Source: Alicyclobacillus acidiphilus NBRC 100859
Lineage (GTDB): Bacteria > Bacillota > Bacilli > Alicyclobacillales > Alicyclobacillaceae
DNA: 64,000 nt
Assembly: GCF_001544355.1 (NCBI RefSeq)
Contig: NZ_BCQI01000002.1
Span: 1 to 64,000, forward strand
Direction: 5' to 3'
Below are positions 18,062 to 26,697 of the stretch, piece after piece. Under the pieces are notes generated by a model. That model was not told the DNA's origin. It saw only the letters and a program-made list of their open reading frames with translations, and made no database searches. Made by a program: the position numbers and the translations under genes. Position 1 is the stretch's first letter; each line of letters begins with the position of its first letter.

Positions 18062-18349
18062 CTAGATTCGCAGACTGGTTTGGTCTTGGTATCTTGCAAC
18101 GACCTGGCGAACTTCCTCGATACCCTCGAGGGGCAGATGTTTGACGGCTTCCCCAAGTTGAACGGCTTCGCGCAACTGTTCCGCGGTCATCTGTCCGTTC
18201 ATAAGGTTCATCAGGCGCCGCTTTTGATTGACCGTGTTGGCTGTCACGCCGTACATTTGGGCGATTTCCGCGTCTGACTTGCCGAGATCCTGCACGAGGT
18301 GGCGCAAGGTTTCCCGGCTGATGAGTGCAAACGATTCCGTCTGATGCAC
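18062..18349 (-). CDS. Small helix-turn-helix protein of unknown role
   Basis: A 95-residue protein starting at GTG 18349, 8 bp after AAAGGAGGAG. The middle, SDAEIAQMYGVTANTVNQKRR, is a helix-turn-helix of the kind found in small DNA-binding proteins. The C-terminal half (MTAEQLREAVQLGEAVKHLP) is helical, possibly for dimerisation. The longer in-frame reading up to 18739 overlaps other features and lacks a ribosome binding site. I do not recognise the family. It is divergent from the 62-residue gene at 18503. Confidence 0.7.
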   Translation of the reverse strand: MHQTESFALISRETLRHLVQDLGKSDAEIAQMYGVTANTVNQKRRLMNLMNGQMTAEQLREAVQLGEAVKHLPLEGIEEVRQVVARYQDQTSLRI

Positions 18350-18502
18350 AGGGAATGCTCCTCCTTTACGGCAAACACATACGTGATCGTGTTTAGCATG
18401 TTCGTGTATAGCATGGAAGATCCGACCACCTCTTATTCGTTTTACTGCATACATAGGCCGCCGACAGCGGGGGACGGTAATGTCGACGAGGAGGGATGAC
18501 TG

Positions 18503-18691
18503 ATGCAAGGTCAGACGCATCGCAAACCGGGTCCGCCCATGCGCAACATCGACGAAGATCAGCTGCAAGCTTGGGACAAAGAGAACGTCGAGAAACTTGC
18601 CGTTCACCGCGACGCGTTGGATCGCAAACGCACACCGACGGCCGCGGATGCTGCGGACATCGGAGAGAAGCGGAACAGCCCGTTGCATTGA
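18503..18691 (+). CDS. Small hydrophilic protein, unknown
   Basis: A 62-residue, highly charged protein (MQGQTHRKPGPPMRNID...) without hydrophobic segments. The GAGGAGGGATGACTG ribosome binding site, 8 bp before ATG 18503, is strong support for translation. No family is recognised. It could be a small acid-soluble or cytosolic protein of spores; that is a guess from size and composition only. The 220 bp downstream hold no clear gene. Confidence 0.6.
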   Translation: MQGQTHRKPGPPMRNIDEDQLQAWDKENVEKLAVHRDALDRKRTPTAADAADIGEKRNSPLH

Positions 18692-18911
18692 CACAGGACA
18701 GGGAGAAGCGGGTTTGTCCGCAAGCAAATCCGCACGCACATGTGTTTGCCAACTCGGCGAAAACAGGCAGCTTGCCCCGGCTCCATGAGTTGGGGCGGCT
18801 TCTTGTGCGCAAGGTGCGGCTATCAGGAGTTTTGCTACGAAACGTTTGAAGCTTTACGTATAGTTTGATACTGTGAAGACAGAGTGGCAATGTGAGCGAG
18901 GAGTTAATGGC

Positions 18912-19589
18912 GTGACCGCATTTATGAAACAGGTACTCACCGACTGGCGGACCATCACCATGGTCGTTCTGGGCGCCGTCATGGTTGGTGTTGTATTGTA
19001 CCTGGATAGAAATCACCGGATTTCGGACATTATCCAGTCCTGGGGCGTCCTCGGTGTCGCATGTGGCATTCTGATGATGGTCATCTGGTGTTTGACACCA
19101 ATTCCCTCGGAAGGCTTGCTGATTATTTTCCTCAGGGTGTTCGGTCTTGTGGCTGGCACCGCGTACGCTTGGATTGGATCGACCATCAGCGCTATCATCA
19201 TTTTTTACATCGCGCGCCACTTTACTCGAATCATGTTGCGACGCGTCACTTCGCACGAGCGGTTCGATCAAGTCAACACATGGGTCTTGAAGTGGGGAAG
19301 CGGCGGGCTGTTGCTTGCACGGCTCCTGCCCGTACCTGCGTTTATTGTGAACTACGTCGCGGGTATGATACCTGCAACGAGCCTCTGGTCCTACACCTGG
19401 ACAGCGGTCGTGGCGATGACTCCGTACTATGTGGGCGTAGCCTTGGTCTATGCGGGTGTATTTGGCAACTGGATCTACGTCCTGATTGGGTGCATACCAC
19501 TCGGGGCGATGGTCTGCGTAGGAGCCTTGCTTCGCAGGAAAAACGTTCGACCCGGCTCTATCGAAGAGCGCCATCGCATGACTAGGTGA
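18912..19589 (+). CDS. VTT/DedA-family (TVP38/TMEM64) membrane protein
   Basis: A 225-residue integral membrane protein with about six hydrophobic segments. The VTT-domain signature is visible as TPIPSEGLLIIFLRVFGLVAG, with re-entrant loops, and LARLLPVPAFIVNYVAGM. Family members take part in lipid scrambling or proton-linked transport of undecaprenyl phosphate. GTG 18912 follows GAGGAG at 8 bp. Earlier in-frame GTG 18873 lacks one. A MarR regulator and a dehydrogenase follow closely and may be in the same operon. Confidence 0.85.
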   Translation: MTAFMKQVLTDWRTITMVVLGAVMVGVVLYLDRNHRISDIIQSWGVLGVACGILMMVIWCLTPIPSEGLLIIFLRVFGLVAGTAYAWIGSTISAIIIFYIARHFTRIMLRRVTSHERFDQVNTWVLKWGSGGLLLARLLPVPAFIVNYVAGMIPATSLWSYTWTAVVAMTPYYVGVALVYAGVFGNWIYVLIGCIPLGAMVCVGALLRRKNVRPGSIEERHRMTR

Positions 19590-19652
19590 GGGAAGTTGAC
19601 GACGGCCGTTCGCCGCATGCTGGAATCGAGTAACCCGTTGGAGTGGATTGTT

Positions 19653-20120
19653 GTGAATGTGGATCGCCTTGATATCGTGCAGAGGCTGGACACCATCATG
19701 GAGCGTTTCGTGCGAGGAATGCGGGCGCATTTCTCGCACAACCAGTCGTTCGGACTCACGACGACACAGATTTTTGTCATGCGTTACCTGAGTTACGTGG
19801 AGCAGGCCAAGTCCTCCGAGATCGCGCGGATTGCCGGTCTGAGTCCTGGCGCCATCACGCAAGTGTGCGACGAGTTGGTGCGGCTGAACTATGTCGATCG
19901 CGTTCGATCCAGTGAGGATCGGCGAGTGGTCAACGTCGTGTTGACCGAGGCCGGGCGCCAAAAGCTGAAAGAACTGTCGATTGATCGGGCCCAAAAGCTT
20001 GGTGCCATCATGGACAAACTCGGTGCGGAAGACGCCCGGACATTCTTGACCTTGCTGGAACGGCTCGTGGAAATTCTCGATGACGACGCAAGTGCTTCTG
20101 GGTGGGGGTGCAAACATTGA
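19653..20120 (+). CDS. MarR-family transcriptional regulator
   Basis: A 155-residue dimeric winged-helix regulator. The recognition region is SSEIARIAGLSPGAITQVCDELVRL and the wing is RSSEDRRVVNVVLTEAG. GTG 19653 is chosen because GGAG lies 9 bp upstream and it gives the usual MarR length. In-frame TTG 19596 has GAGGG only 3 bp away. Its TGA overlaps the TTG start of the next gene (TTGA), so it is coupled to the dehydrogenase it may regulate. Confidence 0.88.
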   Translation: MNVDRLDIVQRLDTIMERFVRGMRAHFSHNQSFGLTTTQIFVMRYLSYVEQAKSSEIARIAGLSPGAITQVCDELVRLNYVDRVRSSEDRRVVNVVLTEAGRQKLKELSIDRAQKLGAIMDKLGAEDARTFLTLLERLVEILDDDASASGWGCKH

Positions 20121-20983
20121 ATATTGGGTGGATCGGGCTAGGCAATATGGGTGTGCCGATGCTGTGCCACGTTGCACGGGAACATCGAGTGGACGCATAC
20201 AACCGTACGCCGAAGCCGTTCAAGTTTGAGGATGGAGTCGACGTTTGCGTCGTTTCCGACATCCGACAGGCGGTAGCGGGCAAAGTGTGCGTATTCATCA
20301 TGGTGTCGGACGCTTCTGCCGTGGAAGACGTCCTGTTTACATCGGGGGCTGCGGACGCGATGGACCGTGGCACGCTGATTGTCAACGCTAGCACCATTGG
20401 CGTCGATGAAACGCTCGAGTTCGCGAAGCGAGCGGCGGCGTTGGGACTGCGTTACATGGATGCTCCGGTGCTTGGATCGGTCAAACCAGCCAACGATGGA
20501 ACGCTTGTCGTCGTTGCCGGCGGTGACCGCTCGGATTTCGATCGCGTAGAACCTGTTTTTGCCACGTTCTCCAAGCGCGCGTTCCATCTGGGGCCGATTG
20601 GACAGGGAGCGGCTATGAAGCTGCTGGTCAACGCGTATTTGGGGATGGCGGTGGAGGCGATGGCGGAGACGGTCAGCTTCGGCAACCGATGTGGGTTTGG
20701 AACAGAGGTCATCTTCGACGTCCTTGAAACAAGCGCAGTTTGGTCGCCGATGCTGGCAGGCAAGCGGCAATTGGTCATCGACAACGAGTACGCGGCGCAA
20801 TTTGCCTTGAAACATCTGGACAAAGACCTTGGATTGACGCTGCGGCACGCTGCGGCGACCGGCGTATCGACCCCGGCCATTGCCGCAACCAAAGAGGCGT
20901 TTGCGAACGCGGTGCAAGAAGGTTTCGGCGATCTCGACATGTCCGCGATGGTGAAATTCCTGGTGTCGCAAACCAACGGGTGA
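20117..20983 (+). CDS. NAD(P)-dependent beta-hydroxyacid dehydrogenase (HIBADH family)
   Basis: A 288-residue dehydrogenase. The Rossmann motif is IGWIGLGNMGVPM at the N terminus. A substrate-binding DAPVLGSVKPANDGTL and the catalytic Lys in GQGAAMKLLVNAYLG (about residue 168) identify the 3-hydroxyisobutyrate / tartronate semialdehyde / glyoxylate reductase group. The substrate cannot be chosen. TTG 20117 overlaps the MarR stop, with GGTGGGGG upstream. Confidence 0.9.
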   Translation: MNIGWIGLGNMGVPMLCHVAREHRVDAYNRTPKPFKFEDGVDVCVVSDIRQAVAGKVCVFIMVSDASAVEDVLFTSGAADAMDRGTLIVNASTIGVDETLEFAKRAAALGLRYMDAPVLGSVKPANDGTLVVVAGGDRSDFDRVEPVFATFSKRAFHLGPIGQGAAMKLLVNAYLGMAVEAMAETVSFGNRCGFGTEVIFDVLETSAVWSPMLAGKRQLVIDNEYAAQFALKHLDKDLGLTLRHAAATGVSTPAIAATKEAFANAVQEGFGDLDMSAMVKFLVSQTNG

Positions 20984-21030
20984 GACTGGGCATACGTTGT
21001 AGGAGTCTTGTGCATTGGAGGACTTCTGCG

Positions 21031-21273
21031 ATGAAAAGCAAGTCTTGCGCGAATCGCGCAGAGTGGTACCATTGGTACGAAATCACGGAGGAACCGCTTT
21101 GGTTTCAATCGACTTCCGGCTACGAAGATCTGTCCTGGTGGCTGCGGCGCGTGTCTGCCGAAGAAGTTCAGTGGTTCGTTCAGGCGTATCCCGCACTTGC
21201 ACCGTACTATCCGGTAACTTCACTGGGAGAAGCGAACTGGCTGGATTCATATTATACGTATTGGTGGCCTTGA
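21031..21273 (+). CDS. Trp/Tyr-rich small protein, unknown
   Basis: An 80-residue protein with nine Trp and nine Tyr, for example AEWYHWYEITEEPLWF near the start and the ending SYYTYWWP. GGAGG lies 9 bp before ATG 21031. There is no signal peptide or clear membrane helix. The centre, EDLSWWLRRVSAEEVQWFVQ, is amphipathic. No family is recognised. It sits between a dehydrogenase and a GtrB-GtrA fusion, all on the plus strand. The composition suggests a membrane-surface or carbohydrate-binding role, which is speculation. Confidence 0.65.
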   Translation: MKSKSCANRAEWYHWYEITEEPLWFQSTSGYEDLSWWLRRVSAEEVQWFVQAYPALAPYYPVTSLGEANWLDSYYTYWWP

Positions 21274-21349
21274 TATCGAATCGTGGCAGTCCATTTAAAG
21301 GCATAGACACGTCTCGGTGTCGTCCATGGTGACCGAAGGAGTTGTCAGT

Positions 21350-22489
21350 TTGGACCTGAGCATCATCATCCCATCGTTCAACGAAAGAGAAAATATTCGA
21401 CCTATCGTAAAGCGTATCCACGAGGCCGTTTCTCCGGTGGGAATCGACTATGAAATTTGGTTCGTCGACGACAGCAACGACGATACGGTCGAAGTATTAA
21501 ACGAAGTAGCCGAATCGGACGAGCGGGTACATGTTCACCACCGGGTGAACGCGCGCGGGTTGGCGAGCGCCGTCGTGCAAGGATTTGAACTTGCAAGCGG
21601 ACGGTATCTCGTCGTCATGGACGCCGATTTGCAGCATCCGCCCGAACTGCTTCCTGAGATTTACGATCGGCTCCAAAACGGGATCGATCTCGTCATTCCC
21701 AGCCGTTTCGTCGAAGGCGGCTCCGATGGCGGCTTGGGCCCGCTGCGCAAGTTCATCTCGTGGACCGCGCGGGTGATCGGCCAACTTGCCCTCCATCGGC
21801 TGCGAAAGATTTCGGACTGCACCAGCGGCTTTTTTGGGTTGCGCAGAGACGTTCTGCGAGGGGCGGACTTAAACCCGATTGGGTGGAAAATCCTCATTGA
21901 GATTCTTGTGAAGGGGAACTACCGAACGGTTCACGAATTGGGTTACGCGTTTCTTGCGAGGGATGCGGGCGAATCGAAAATGAGTTTGAAGGAACAGTGG
22001 AATTATTTTCGTCACCTTGTGCGACTGGTTTCGCAGAGTCCATTGGATCGGCGGTTTTTCCTGTTTTGTCTGATTGGGCTGAGTGGTGTGGTCGTCAACG
22101 AGATCGTTCTCATGATCCTTCTCTACGGTGTGCATTTGTCCGATATGAGAGCATCCGTCATCGCATCGTTGGTGGCGATGTTGAGCAACTACATTTGGAA
22201 TGATCAGATCACCTGGCGCTCCAAAGGCGAAGGGCATAAGTGGAATGTGAAGTTGCCTTTGTTCGTCGGCATCTCGCTTGTCGGAATCGCCATTACGACG
22301 CTCGTCATGCACGTGCTGAAATTGGCGGGTGTGTCCGTGCCGATAGGACAGGCTGTTGGCATCCTGGTTTCGACGGTCTGGTCGTACTTGATGAACAACC
22401 GCGTGACGTGGCGCGAAGTCGACAAGGCCAAGCGATACGATATCGTCGTCACGCGGGAAGAGACATCCGCTTCAAGAGTCCGCTCCTGA
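21350..22489 (+). CDS. Polyprenyl-phosphate glycosyltransferase fused to GtrA flippase domain
   Basis: A 379-residue fusion. Residues 1-235 are a GT2 domain (LSIIIPSFNERENI, DDSNDDT, DADLQHPPELLPE). Residues 240-365 are a four-helix GtrA domain (FFLFCLIGLSGVVVNEIVL, ASLVAMLSNYIWN, SYLMNNRVTW). The first makes undecaprenyl-phosphate sugar, the second is thought to flip it. The TTG 21350 start follows GAAGGAG at 8 bp. The 3' end overlaps that of the convergent LCP gene by 18 bp. No separate glycosyltransferase using the product is adjacent. Confidence 0.88.
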   Translation: MDLSIIIPSFNERENIRPIVKRIHEAVSPVGIDYEIWFVDDSNDDTVEVLNEVAESDERVHVHHRVNARGLASAVVQGFELASGRYLVVMDADLQHPPELLPEIYDRLQNGIDLVIPSRFVEGGSDGGLGPLRKFISWTARVIGQLALHRLRKISDCTSGFFGLRRDVLRGADLNPIGWKILIEILVKGNYRTVHELGYAFLARDAGESKMSLKEQWNYFRHLVRLVSQSPLDRRFFLFCLIGLSGVVVNEIVLMILLYGVHLSDMRASVIASLVAMLSNYIWNDQITWRSKGEGHKWNVKLPLFVGISLVGIAITTLVMHVLKLAGVSVPIGQAVGILVSTVWSYLMNNRVTWREVDKAKRYDIVVTREETSASRVRS

Positions 22490-23533
22490 GTTCAGGCTCA
22501 CATCCGACGGTGCTTGCCACGTTTTTGTCACGATGGGATCCTGAATGGGGTTCTTCGGAACGATCCCGTCGACAAAAAATTGTTTGGCGACATATCGAGC
22601 TTCTTTGGGATTGACGATCCAATAGCTCAAATCGCCTGGGCTGTCTGACTGCGGGTCGTGGAACGAGCCGGGCAGCGTGGCGTGAATGGTCTGATACGCT
22701 TTGAGTCGATGCGACTGCGCAATCAACATGCCGAGATACAACGGCGGCGCGTCCGTATTGACGCTGTGGATGATGTCCATCGCGATGGCCGGCAACTTGG
22801 GCAAGGATTCCGGACGGAGCAACTGATCTTTGAGGGCGACCAGGAACGCTTGTTGGCGTTCGGTTCGTCCGATATCCCCCAGCGCGTCGTGGCGAAAACG
22901 AACGAAGCCCAGGGCTTGTTCGCCATTGACGTGCTGTTTGCCTTTGTGAAGCCGAATCACCCCGTGCACTTTGTCGCCTGTCCGATAGTACATGTTGCGC
23001 GGAACGTCGAGATCGAGTCCGCCCAATCGATTCACAATGTGAACCAAGCCGTCGAATTCCGTGACGGCGTAGTGATCGATGGGAATGCCGATCAGAGACT
23101 CGACGATTCGACAGGTCAAACTTGGACCGCCTGCCGCCAAGGCGTCGTTGATCTTGTGGTATCTGCCATCTGGAAACGCGACTTGTGTGTCGCGCGGGAT
23201 GGACAACATTTCGATTCGCTTGTGCTCATGGTCCAGACTGACGACGCACAGGACGTCCGAATTGCCGCCTGCGGATTGAACCCGTTCGTCGCTTCCGATT
23301 AAAAGGAAGGTTTGGCGTCCTGGCAGCGTGGTTGGTACCTGTGTACGCACCGTTTCGGTCCTGTCGAATGGCGGGACGGTTTGCGCAGTCGCTTCGCGTC
23401 TTGGGAACAGTTTCGACTCGGTATGACTTTGGGAAAGAATGATGCCGGTGATGGTCGCGCCTGCTCCGAACAGGCATGCGGCGATTCGGAGCGCTTTGCT
23501 GCGTACCGTGGGTTTGGTCGTCCGTTTGGACAT
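22472..23533 (-). CDS. LytR-CpsA-Psr (LCP) family protein
   Basis: A 353-residue protein with an N-terminal membrane anchor (ALRIAACLFGAGATITGIIL) and an external LCP domain. Signatures are LLIGSDER, LSIPRDTQVAFPDGRYHKIN, the Arg/Asp cluster around VVSLDHE, and GFVRFRHDALGDIGRTERQQ. LCP enzymes move teichoic acid or other glycopolymers from undecaprenyl phosphate to peptidoglycan. ATG 23533 follows GGGAG; ATG 23548 has its GAGGAG too close. A long inverted repeat covers the upstream region, including the GAGGAG. Confidence 0.9.
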   Translation of the reverse strand: MSKRTTKPTVRSKALRIAACLFGAGATITGIILSQSHTESKLFPRREATAQTVPPFDRTETVRTQVPTTLPGRQTFLLIGSDERVQSAGGNSDVLCVVSLDHEHKRIEMLSIPRDTQVAFPDGRYHKINDALAAGGPSLTCRIVESLIGIPIDHYAVTEFDGLVHIVNRLGGLDLDVPRNMYYRTGDKVHGVIRLHKGKQHVNGEQALGFVRFRHDALGDIGRTERQQAFLVALKDQLLRPESLPKLPAIAMDIIHSVNTDAPPLYLGMLIAQSHRLKAYQTIHATLPGSFHDPQSDSPGDLSYWIVNPKEARYVAKQFFVDGIVPKNPIQDPIVTKTWQAPSDVSLNSGADS

Positions 23534-23543
23534 TGATGACACT

Positions 23544-23603
23544 CCCATCTCCTCGGTATCCTGCGTCCAATGTACAAGCCATTGTATTGTCTGAGGAGAT
23601 GGG
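23544..23603 (-). promoter_or_regulatory. Leader inverted repeat upstream of the LCP gene
   Basis: CCCATCTCCTC (23544-23554) and GAGGAGATGGG (23593-23603) are an 11-bp perfect inverted repeat with 38 bases between. In the minus-strand transcript the downstream arm contains GAGGAGATGGGAG, the purine-rich region just before the LCP start codon. Folding would occlude it. A TATAAA at 23611-23616 on the minus strand could be the -10 box. Confidence 0.5.
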
Positions 23604-23635
23604 TGAATTTATACAGGGAGAATGGATGCAGCGGC

Positions 23636-23821
23636 TTATTTGTGCTCCAAGACCTGATTGCAGTTGACGCACACGTATTGATAGCGTTCCGACAAGGTGC
23701 GGGCGGCAAGAGGCAAGTCCTCGCGGATCACAACACTCGAGTCCAACTGAACTTGGCGTTCTTCGCGAAACCACGTATGATCACAATGAGGGCAGCGAAT
23801 TGCGTGTTGGTTGTTTGCCAT
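23636..23821 (-). CDS. Small zinc-ribbon protein
   Basis: A 61-residue protein with two CxxC pairs, CPHC near residue 10 and CVNC near residue 53, expected to bind one zinc. ATG 23821 (MANNQHAIRC) follows GGAG. The role is unknown; such proteins may bind nucleic acid or proteins. It lies just upstream of the LCP gene on the same strand, 100 bp apart. Confidence 0.75.
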   Translation of the reverse strand: MANNQHAIRCPHCDHTWFREERQVQLDSSVVIREDLPLAARTLSERYQYVCVNCNQVLEHK

Positions 23822-23957
23822 TGGGTTCACTCCAATATGGTAGGATTGTATGTGCAAGTGACAACCGTATTATAGCGACGAACCGAGATGTGGGTCAAAA
23901 TTCGGCAGCCGCGTCTGCGGTTGGCGGTATGCAATACAGCGTCGAGGAGGACTGGCA

Positions 23958-24863
23958 TTGGGCATGCGGATACGGGCGGGAACTTGCGCATTTGCAGATC
24001 ACGAGTCCTTCTATCCGAAATCCCTTCCTCCACAGGAGCGACTCCGGTATTATGCCAGGTATTTTTCGGTCGTCGAGATCGACAGCACGTTTTACGGGTT
24101 CTTAAAAGAAGGAACCTGGCAGCGCTGGCTTGACATGGTGGACGAATCGTTCCTGTTTCATGTGAAGGCGCATGGAGCTATGACGATGCACGTACGGGGC
24201 CTGTCGCGCGATGAACGGCATCGGATGGCTTCGACATTTTTAGACAGTTTGCGACCCGTGTGCGAGCGAGGGCAATTGGCCGCCGTCCTGCTTCAGTTTC
24301 CGCCGTGGTTTGACGCGACGAGGCGCAACAGGGCCATCGTGGAACGCCTCGTCGAATTTTGCCGCGATATTCCTGTCGCGGTGGAGTTTCGCGAGCGCAG
24401 TTGGTTTGACGGCCCGGAACGCCAATCGAAGACGTTGAGCTGGCTTCGATCCATGCGCGCGACACACGTGGTGTGCGACGAACCAAACAAGGGGAACGGT
24501 TGTGTGCCTCTGGTGCCAGCCGTGACGAACGAGGCCCTCGGAATTCTGCGCATGCATGGAAGAAATGCCGAGACGTGGGACAAGCCGGGGCTGAAATCGT
24601 CAAAGGAACGTTTTGACTATCGATATTCGAAACACGAGATTCTGGACCTGCTGCCGACGGTCACCAAACTGGCCAGTGACGCCGCCGAGTTTCACGTGTT
24701 GATGAACAACAATTCAAACAATGACGCGGTCTGGAACGCGTTCGACTGGGCGGAACTGCTCGGGGTGTCGCGATTGGCCCGGCCGAATCTCGTTCATTCG
24801 ACGCAACTGTCGCTCTTGGGTGAATTGGATGATTCGAATATCGCTTCACGGAGGTCACCATGA
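23958..24863 (+). CDS. DUF72 domain protein
   Basis: A 301-residue TIM-barrel-like protein of the YecE/DUF72 family. Typical motifs are IRAGTCAFAD (family GTSGW-like start), FSVVEIDSTFYGF, FHVKAHGAMT, LLQFPPWF, VAVEFRERSWF and VLMNNNSNNDA. The biochemical function of the family is not established. TTG 23958 follows GAGGAGG at 7 bp; ATG 23964 is possible. The last codons overlap the next gene by 4 bp (ATGA). Confidence 0.88.
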   Translation: MGMRIRAGTCAFADHESFYPKSLPPQERLRYYARYFSVVEIDSTFYGFLKEGTWQRWLDMVDESFLFHVKAHGAMTMHVRGLSRDERHRMASTFLDSLRPVCERGQLAAVLLQFPPWFDATRRNRAIVERLVEFCRDIPVAVEFRERSWFDGPERQSKTLSWLRSMRATHVVCDEPNKGNGCVPLVPAVTNEALGILRMHGRNAETWDKPGLKSSKERFDYRYSKHEILDLLPTVTKLASDAAEFHVLMNNNSNNDAVWNAFDWAELLGVSRLARPNLVHSTQLSLLGELDDSNIASRRSP

Positions 24864-25087
24864 GATATGGTTTTCCAGATTGGATGTTTGCCGCCATCGC
24901 CATCGCGGCGTACGAATTGGCTTCCTGGCTGAATTCGAAGTTGCACATTTCGCAGTTGATGATCGGCGCATACTGCGTCGTCGCCGCGTGTGCCGTGATC
25001 GTCGGACTGCGGTGGATCGTGCGGAGAATTCGAGCGAGGCGTCGGCGCGATCACTCGCTCGACGAGGACGATTGGCGGAACTATTGA
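24860..25087 (+). CDS. Small membrane protein
   Basis: A 75-residue protein with two hydrophobic segments (WMFAAIAIAAYELASWL and LMIGAYCVVAACAVIVGL), then a very basic stretch (RWIVRRIRARRRRDH) and an acidic end. The basic part should face the cytosol. GGAGG lies upstream, and the ATG overlaps the DUF72 stop, so the two are coupled. No family is recognised. Confidence 0.7.
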   Translation: MRYGFPDWMFAAIAIAAYELASWLNSKLHISQLMIGAYCVVAACAVIVGLRWIVRRIRARRRRDHSLDEDDWRNY

Positions 25088-25098
25088 CGCTTTTGGCG

Positions 25099-25476
25099 TC
25101 ATTGGATAGGCGCCTTGCCGGCGGCGAGAATCGATTCCAGTTGCTTGGCAAAACTCGCGGACAGTCTGGTGTAGAAGGACACATGCGTCTGTTCGATCAC
25201 GCCGTTGTCCGTCACATGATGCAGCAGGCTCGCGACAATTTTGTAGGCCCGTCCGAAACGGTCCGGCTCATATCCTATGCCTGGAGCCAAGTGCCGGGAA
25301 AATTCGCTGTCACTGCATTCAATGAAGCCGAGAATATTGTCGATGGCGATTCGATACGTGGTGCGTCCACGTTGCTGAATAAATTCTTTCGTCGTAAGCT
25401 GGTATCGAACACGATTGCGGATTTCAGTTCGTTTTAATTCGCCCCGCAAAGATTTGACTTTCGGAAATTGATACAT
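25099..25476 (-). CDS. Protein of unknown function
   Basis: A 125-residue soluble protein, basic at the N terminus (MYQFPKVKSLRGELKRTE), with a helical remainder (ITYR-like TTYRIAIDNILGFIE, YKIVASLLHHVTDN). GGGAGG lies 9 bp before ATG 25476. I do not recognise a family. It converges on the small membrane protein gene with an 11-bp gap. The 150 bp upstream, up to the CaCA gene, contain an imperfect 10-bp inverted repeat but no ORF. Confidence 0.65.
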   Translation of the reverse strand: MYQFPKVKSLRGELKRTEIRNRVRYQLTTKEFIQQRGRTTYRIAIDNILGFIECSDSEFSRHLAPGIGYEPDRFGRAYKIVASLLHHVTDNGVIEQTHVSFYTRLSASFAKQLESILAAGKAPIQ

Positions 25477-25628
25477 TGGCGAGTGCCTCCCGTCGCAGCC
25501 GCTCGTGGATAGAATGGTTTCTGGTCATTGTACCACACTACGTAGGTGCACGATGATGATGATGGTGAGAATTCAGGCGAATTCTGTTAGCATCGTGGTA
25601 CGATTGAAAAAGAGTAGGTGTCGGCCCG

Positions 25629-26684
25629 TTGAATCGCGTAATGACGATAGTCGCTGTCATTTTTGTAGCGTGCAGCATCGTGGTTCGATCCGCCACGGAC
25701 AACGCGCTCCTTCAATTCTTTGCCGCTGCCGTTGCCATCATTCCACTGGCCGCGATGATGGGGCGTTCGACCGAAACCATCGCAGCCCACGCGGGTGCTC
25801 GTTTAGGTGGTCTTCTGTCGGCGACGTTCGGCAACGCAGTGGAGTTAATCATCGGCATCTTCTCGTTGCGCGAGGGGCTCACGACGCTCGTCAAGGCGTC
25901 GATCACGGGCTCCGTGATTGGAAACCTGCTGTTCGTCCTTGGATTGAGTTTTTTTATCGGCGGCATTCGCCATCCGATTCAGGAGTTCAATATTCGGGTC
26001 GCGCGCAGCAACTCGGGCATGCTGATGCTCGGCGTTGGTGTGGCGTTTGTGATTCCGACCATTTTTGCGCGTACGTCGCCGCACTCGTCGTCCATGACGC
26101 TTTCCTTCGGCGTGGCGACGGTGTCGTTGGTGATCTATTTGCTGGGCCTGTATTTCAGCCTGTTTACGCATCGCGATGTGCTGGCGTCCGTCCCCCCGCC
26201 GGAAGAGGGTGAGACAGACGCTCATGGCCGTCTGTGGTCATCGTTGCTGATGCTGTTGGCGGCGACGGTCATGGTCAGTTTGGAAAGCGACTGGTTGGTG
26301 GACAACGTCAGGGAGATTGCGACTCGCTTGGGCTGGAGCGAGGTGTTTATCGGTGTCGTTGTGGTCGCCATCATCGGCAATGCCGCCGAGCACGCGTCGT
26401 CTGTGTGGATGGCGTGGAAAGACCGCCTGGACCTGTCATTGGAGATTGCCGTGGGCAGCACGCTTCAAGTGGCGATGTTCATCGCGCCCGTGCTGTTCTT
26501 CCTCGGACTCGTCTTTGCCACACCGATGACCTTCGTCTTTTCGTGGCCCGAAGTGATCAGCATGGTCGTGGCCGTCATGCTGGTCATCGTCCTCATGTTG
26601 GACGGGGAATCGAATTGGTTGGAAGGCGCTATGGCAGTTGGCGCGTATGCCGTGCTCGCGGTCGGTTTTTACAGTCTGCCATGA
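25629..26684 (+). CDS. cax: CaCA-family Ca2+/H+ antiporter (CAX type)
   Basis: A 351-residue protein with about eleven membrane helices. The two alpha repeats carry the ion-binding motifs GNAVELIIGIFSLREGL (about 70-86) and IGNAAEHASSVWMAWKD (about 242-258). An acidic loop (PPPEEGETD) separates the halves. The family exports calcium in exchange for protons. TTG 25629 follows GTAGGTG; ATG 25641 is an alternative. A DUF502 gene follows after 13 bp. Confidence 0.93.
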   Translation: MNRVMTIVAVIFVACSIVVRSATDNALLQFFAAAVAIIPLAAMMGRSTETIAAHAGARLGGLLSATFGNAVELIIGIFSLREGLTTLVKASITGSVIGNLLFVLGLSFFIGGIRHPIQEFNIRVARSNSGMLMLGVGVAFVIPTIFARTSPHSSSMTLSFGVATVSLVIYLLGLYFSLFTHRDVLASVPPPEEGETDAHGRLWSSLLMLLAATVMVSLESDWLVDNVREIATRLGWSEVFIGVVVVAIIGNAAEHASSVWMAWKDRLDLSLEIAVGSTLQVAMFIAPVLFFLGLVFATPMTFVFSWPEVISMVVAVMLVIVLMLDGESNWLEGAMAVGAYAVLAVGFYSLP

Positions 26685-26697
26685 AGGAGTGAATCCG

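Noticed and set aside
18393-20198. 601-codon minus-strand ORF across the VTT and MarR genes
   Set aside because: Its product looks like a frame shadow, and the plus-strand genes have ribosome binding sites and clear domains.
25527-25604. Imperfect inverted repeat ATTGTACCAC / GTGGTACGAT before the CaCA antiporter
   Set aside because: Nine of ten bases pair, but the arms are about 60 bp apart and no promoter elements can be fixed around them.
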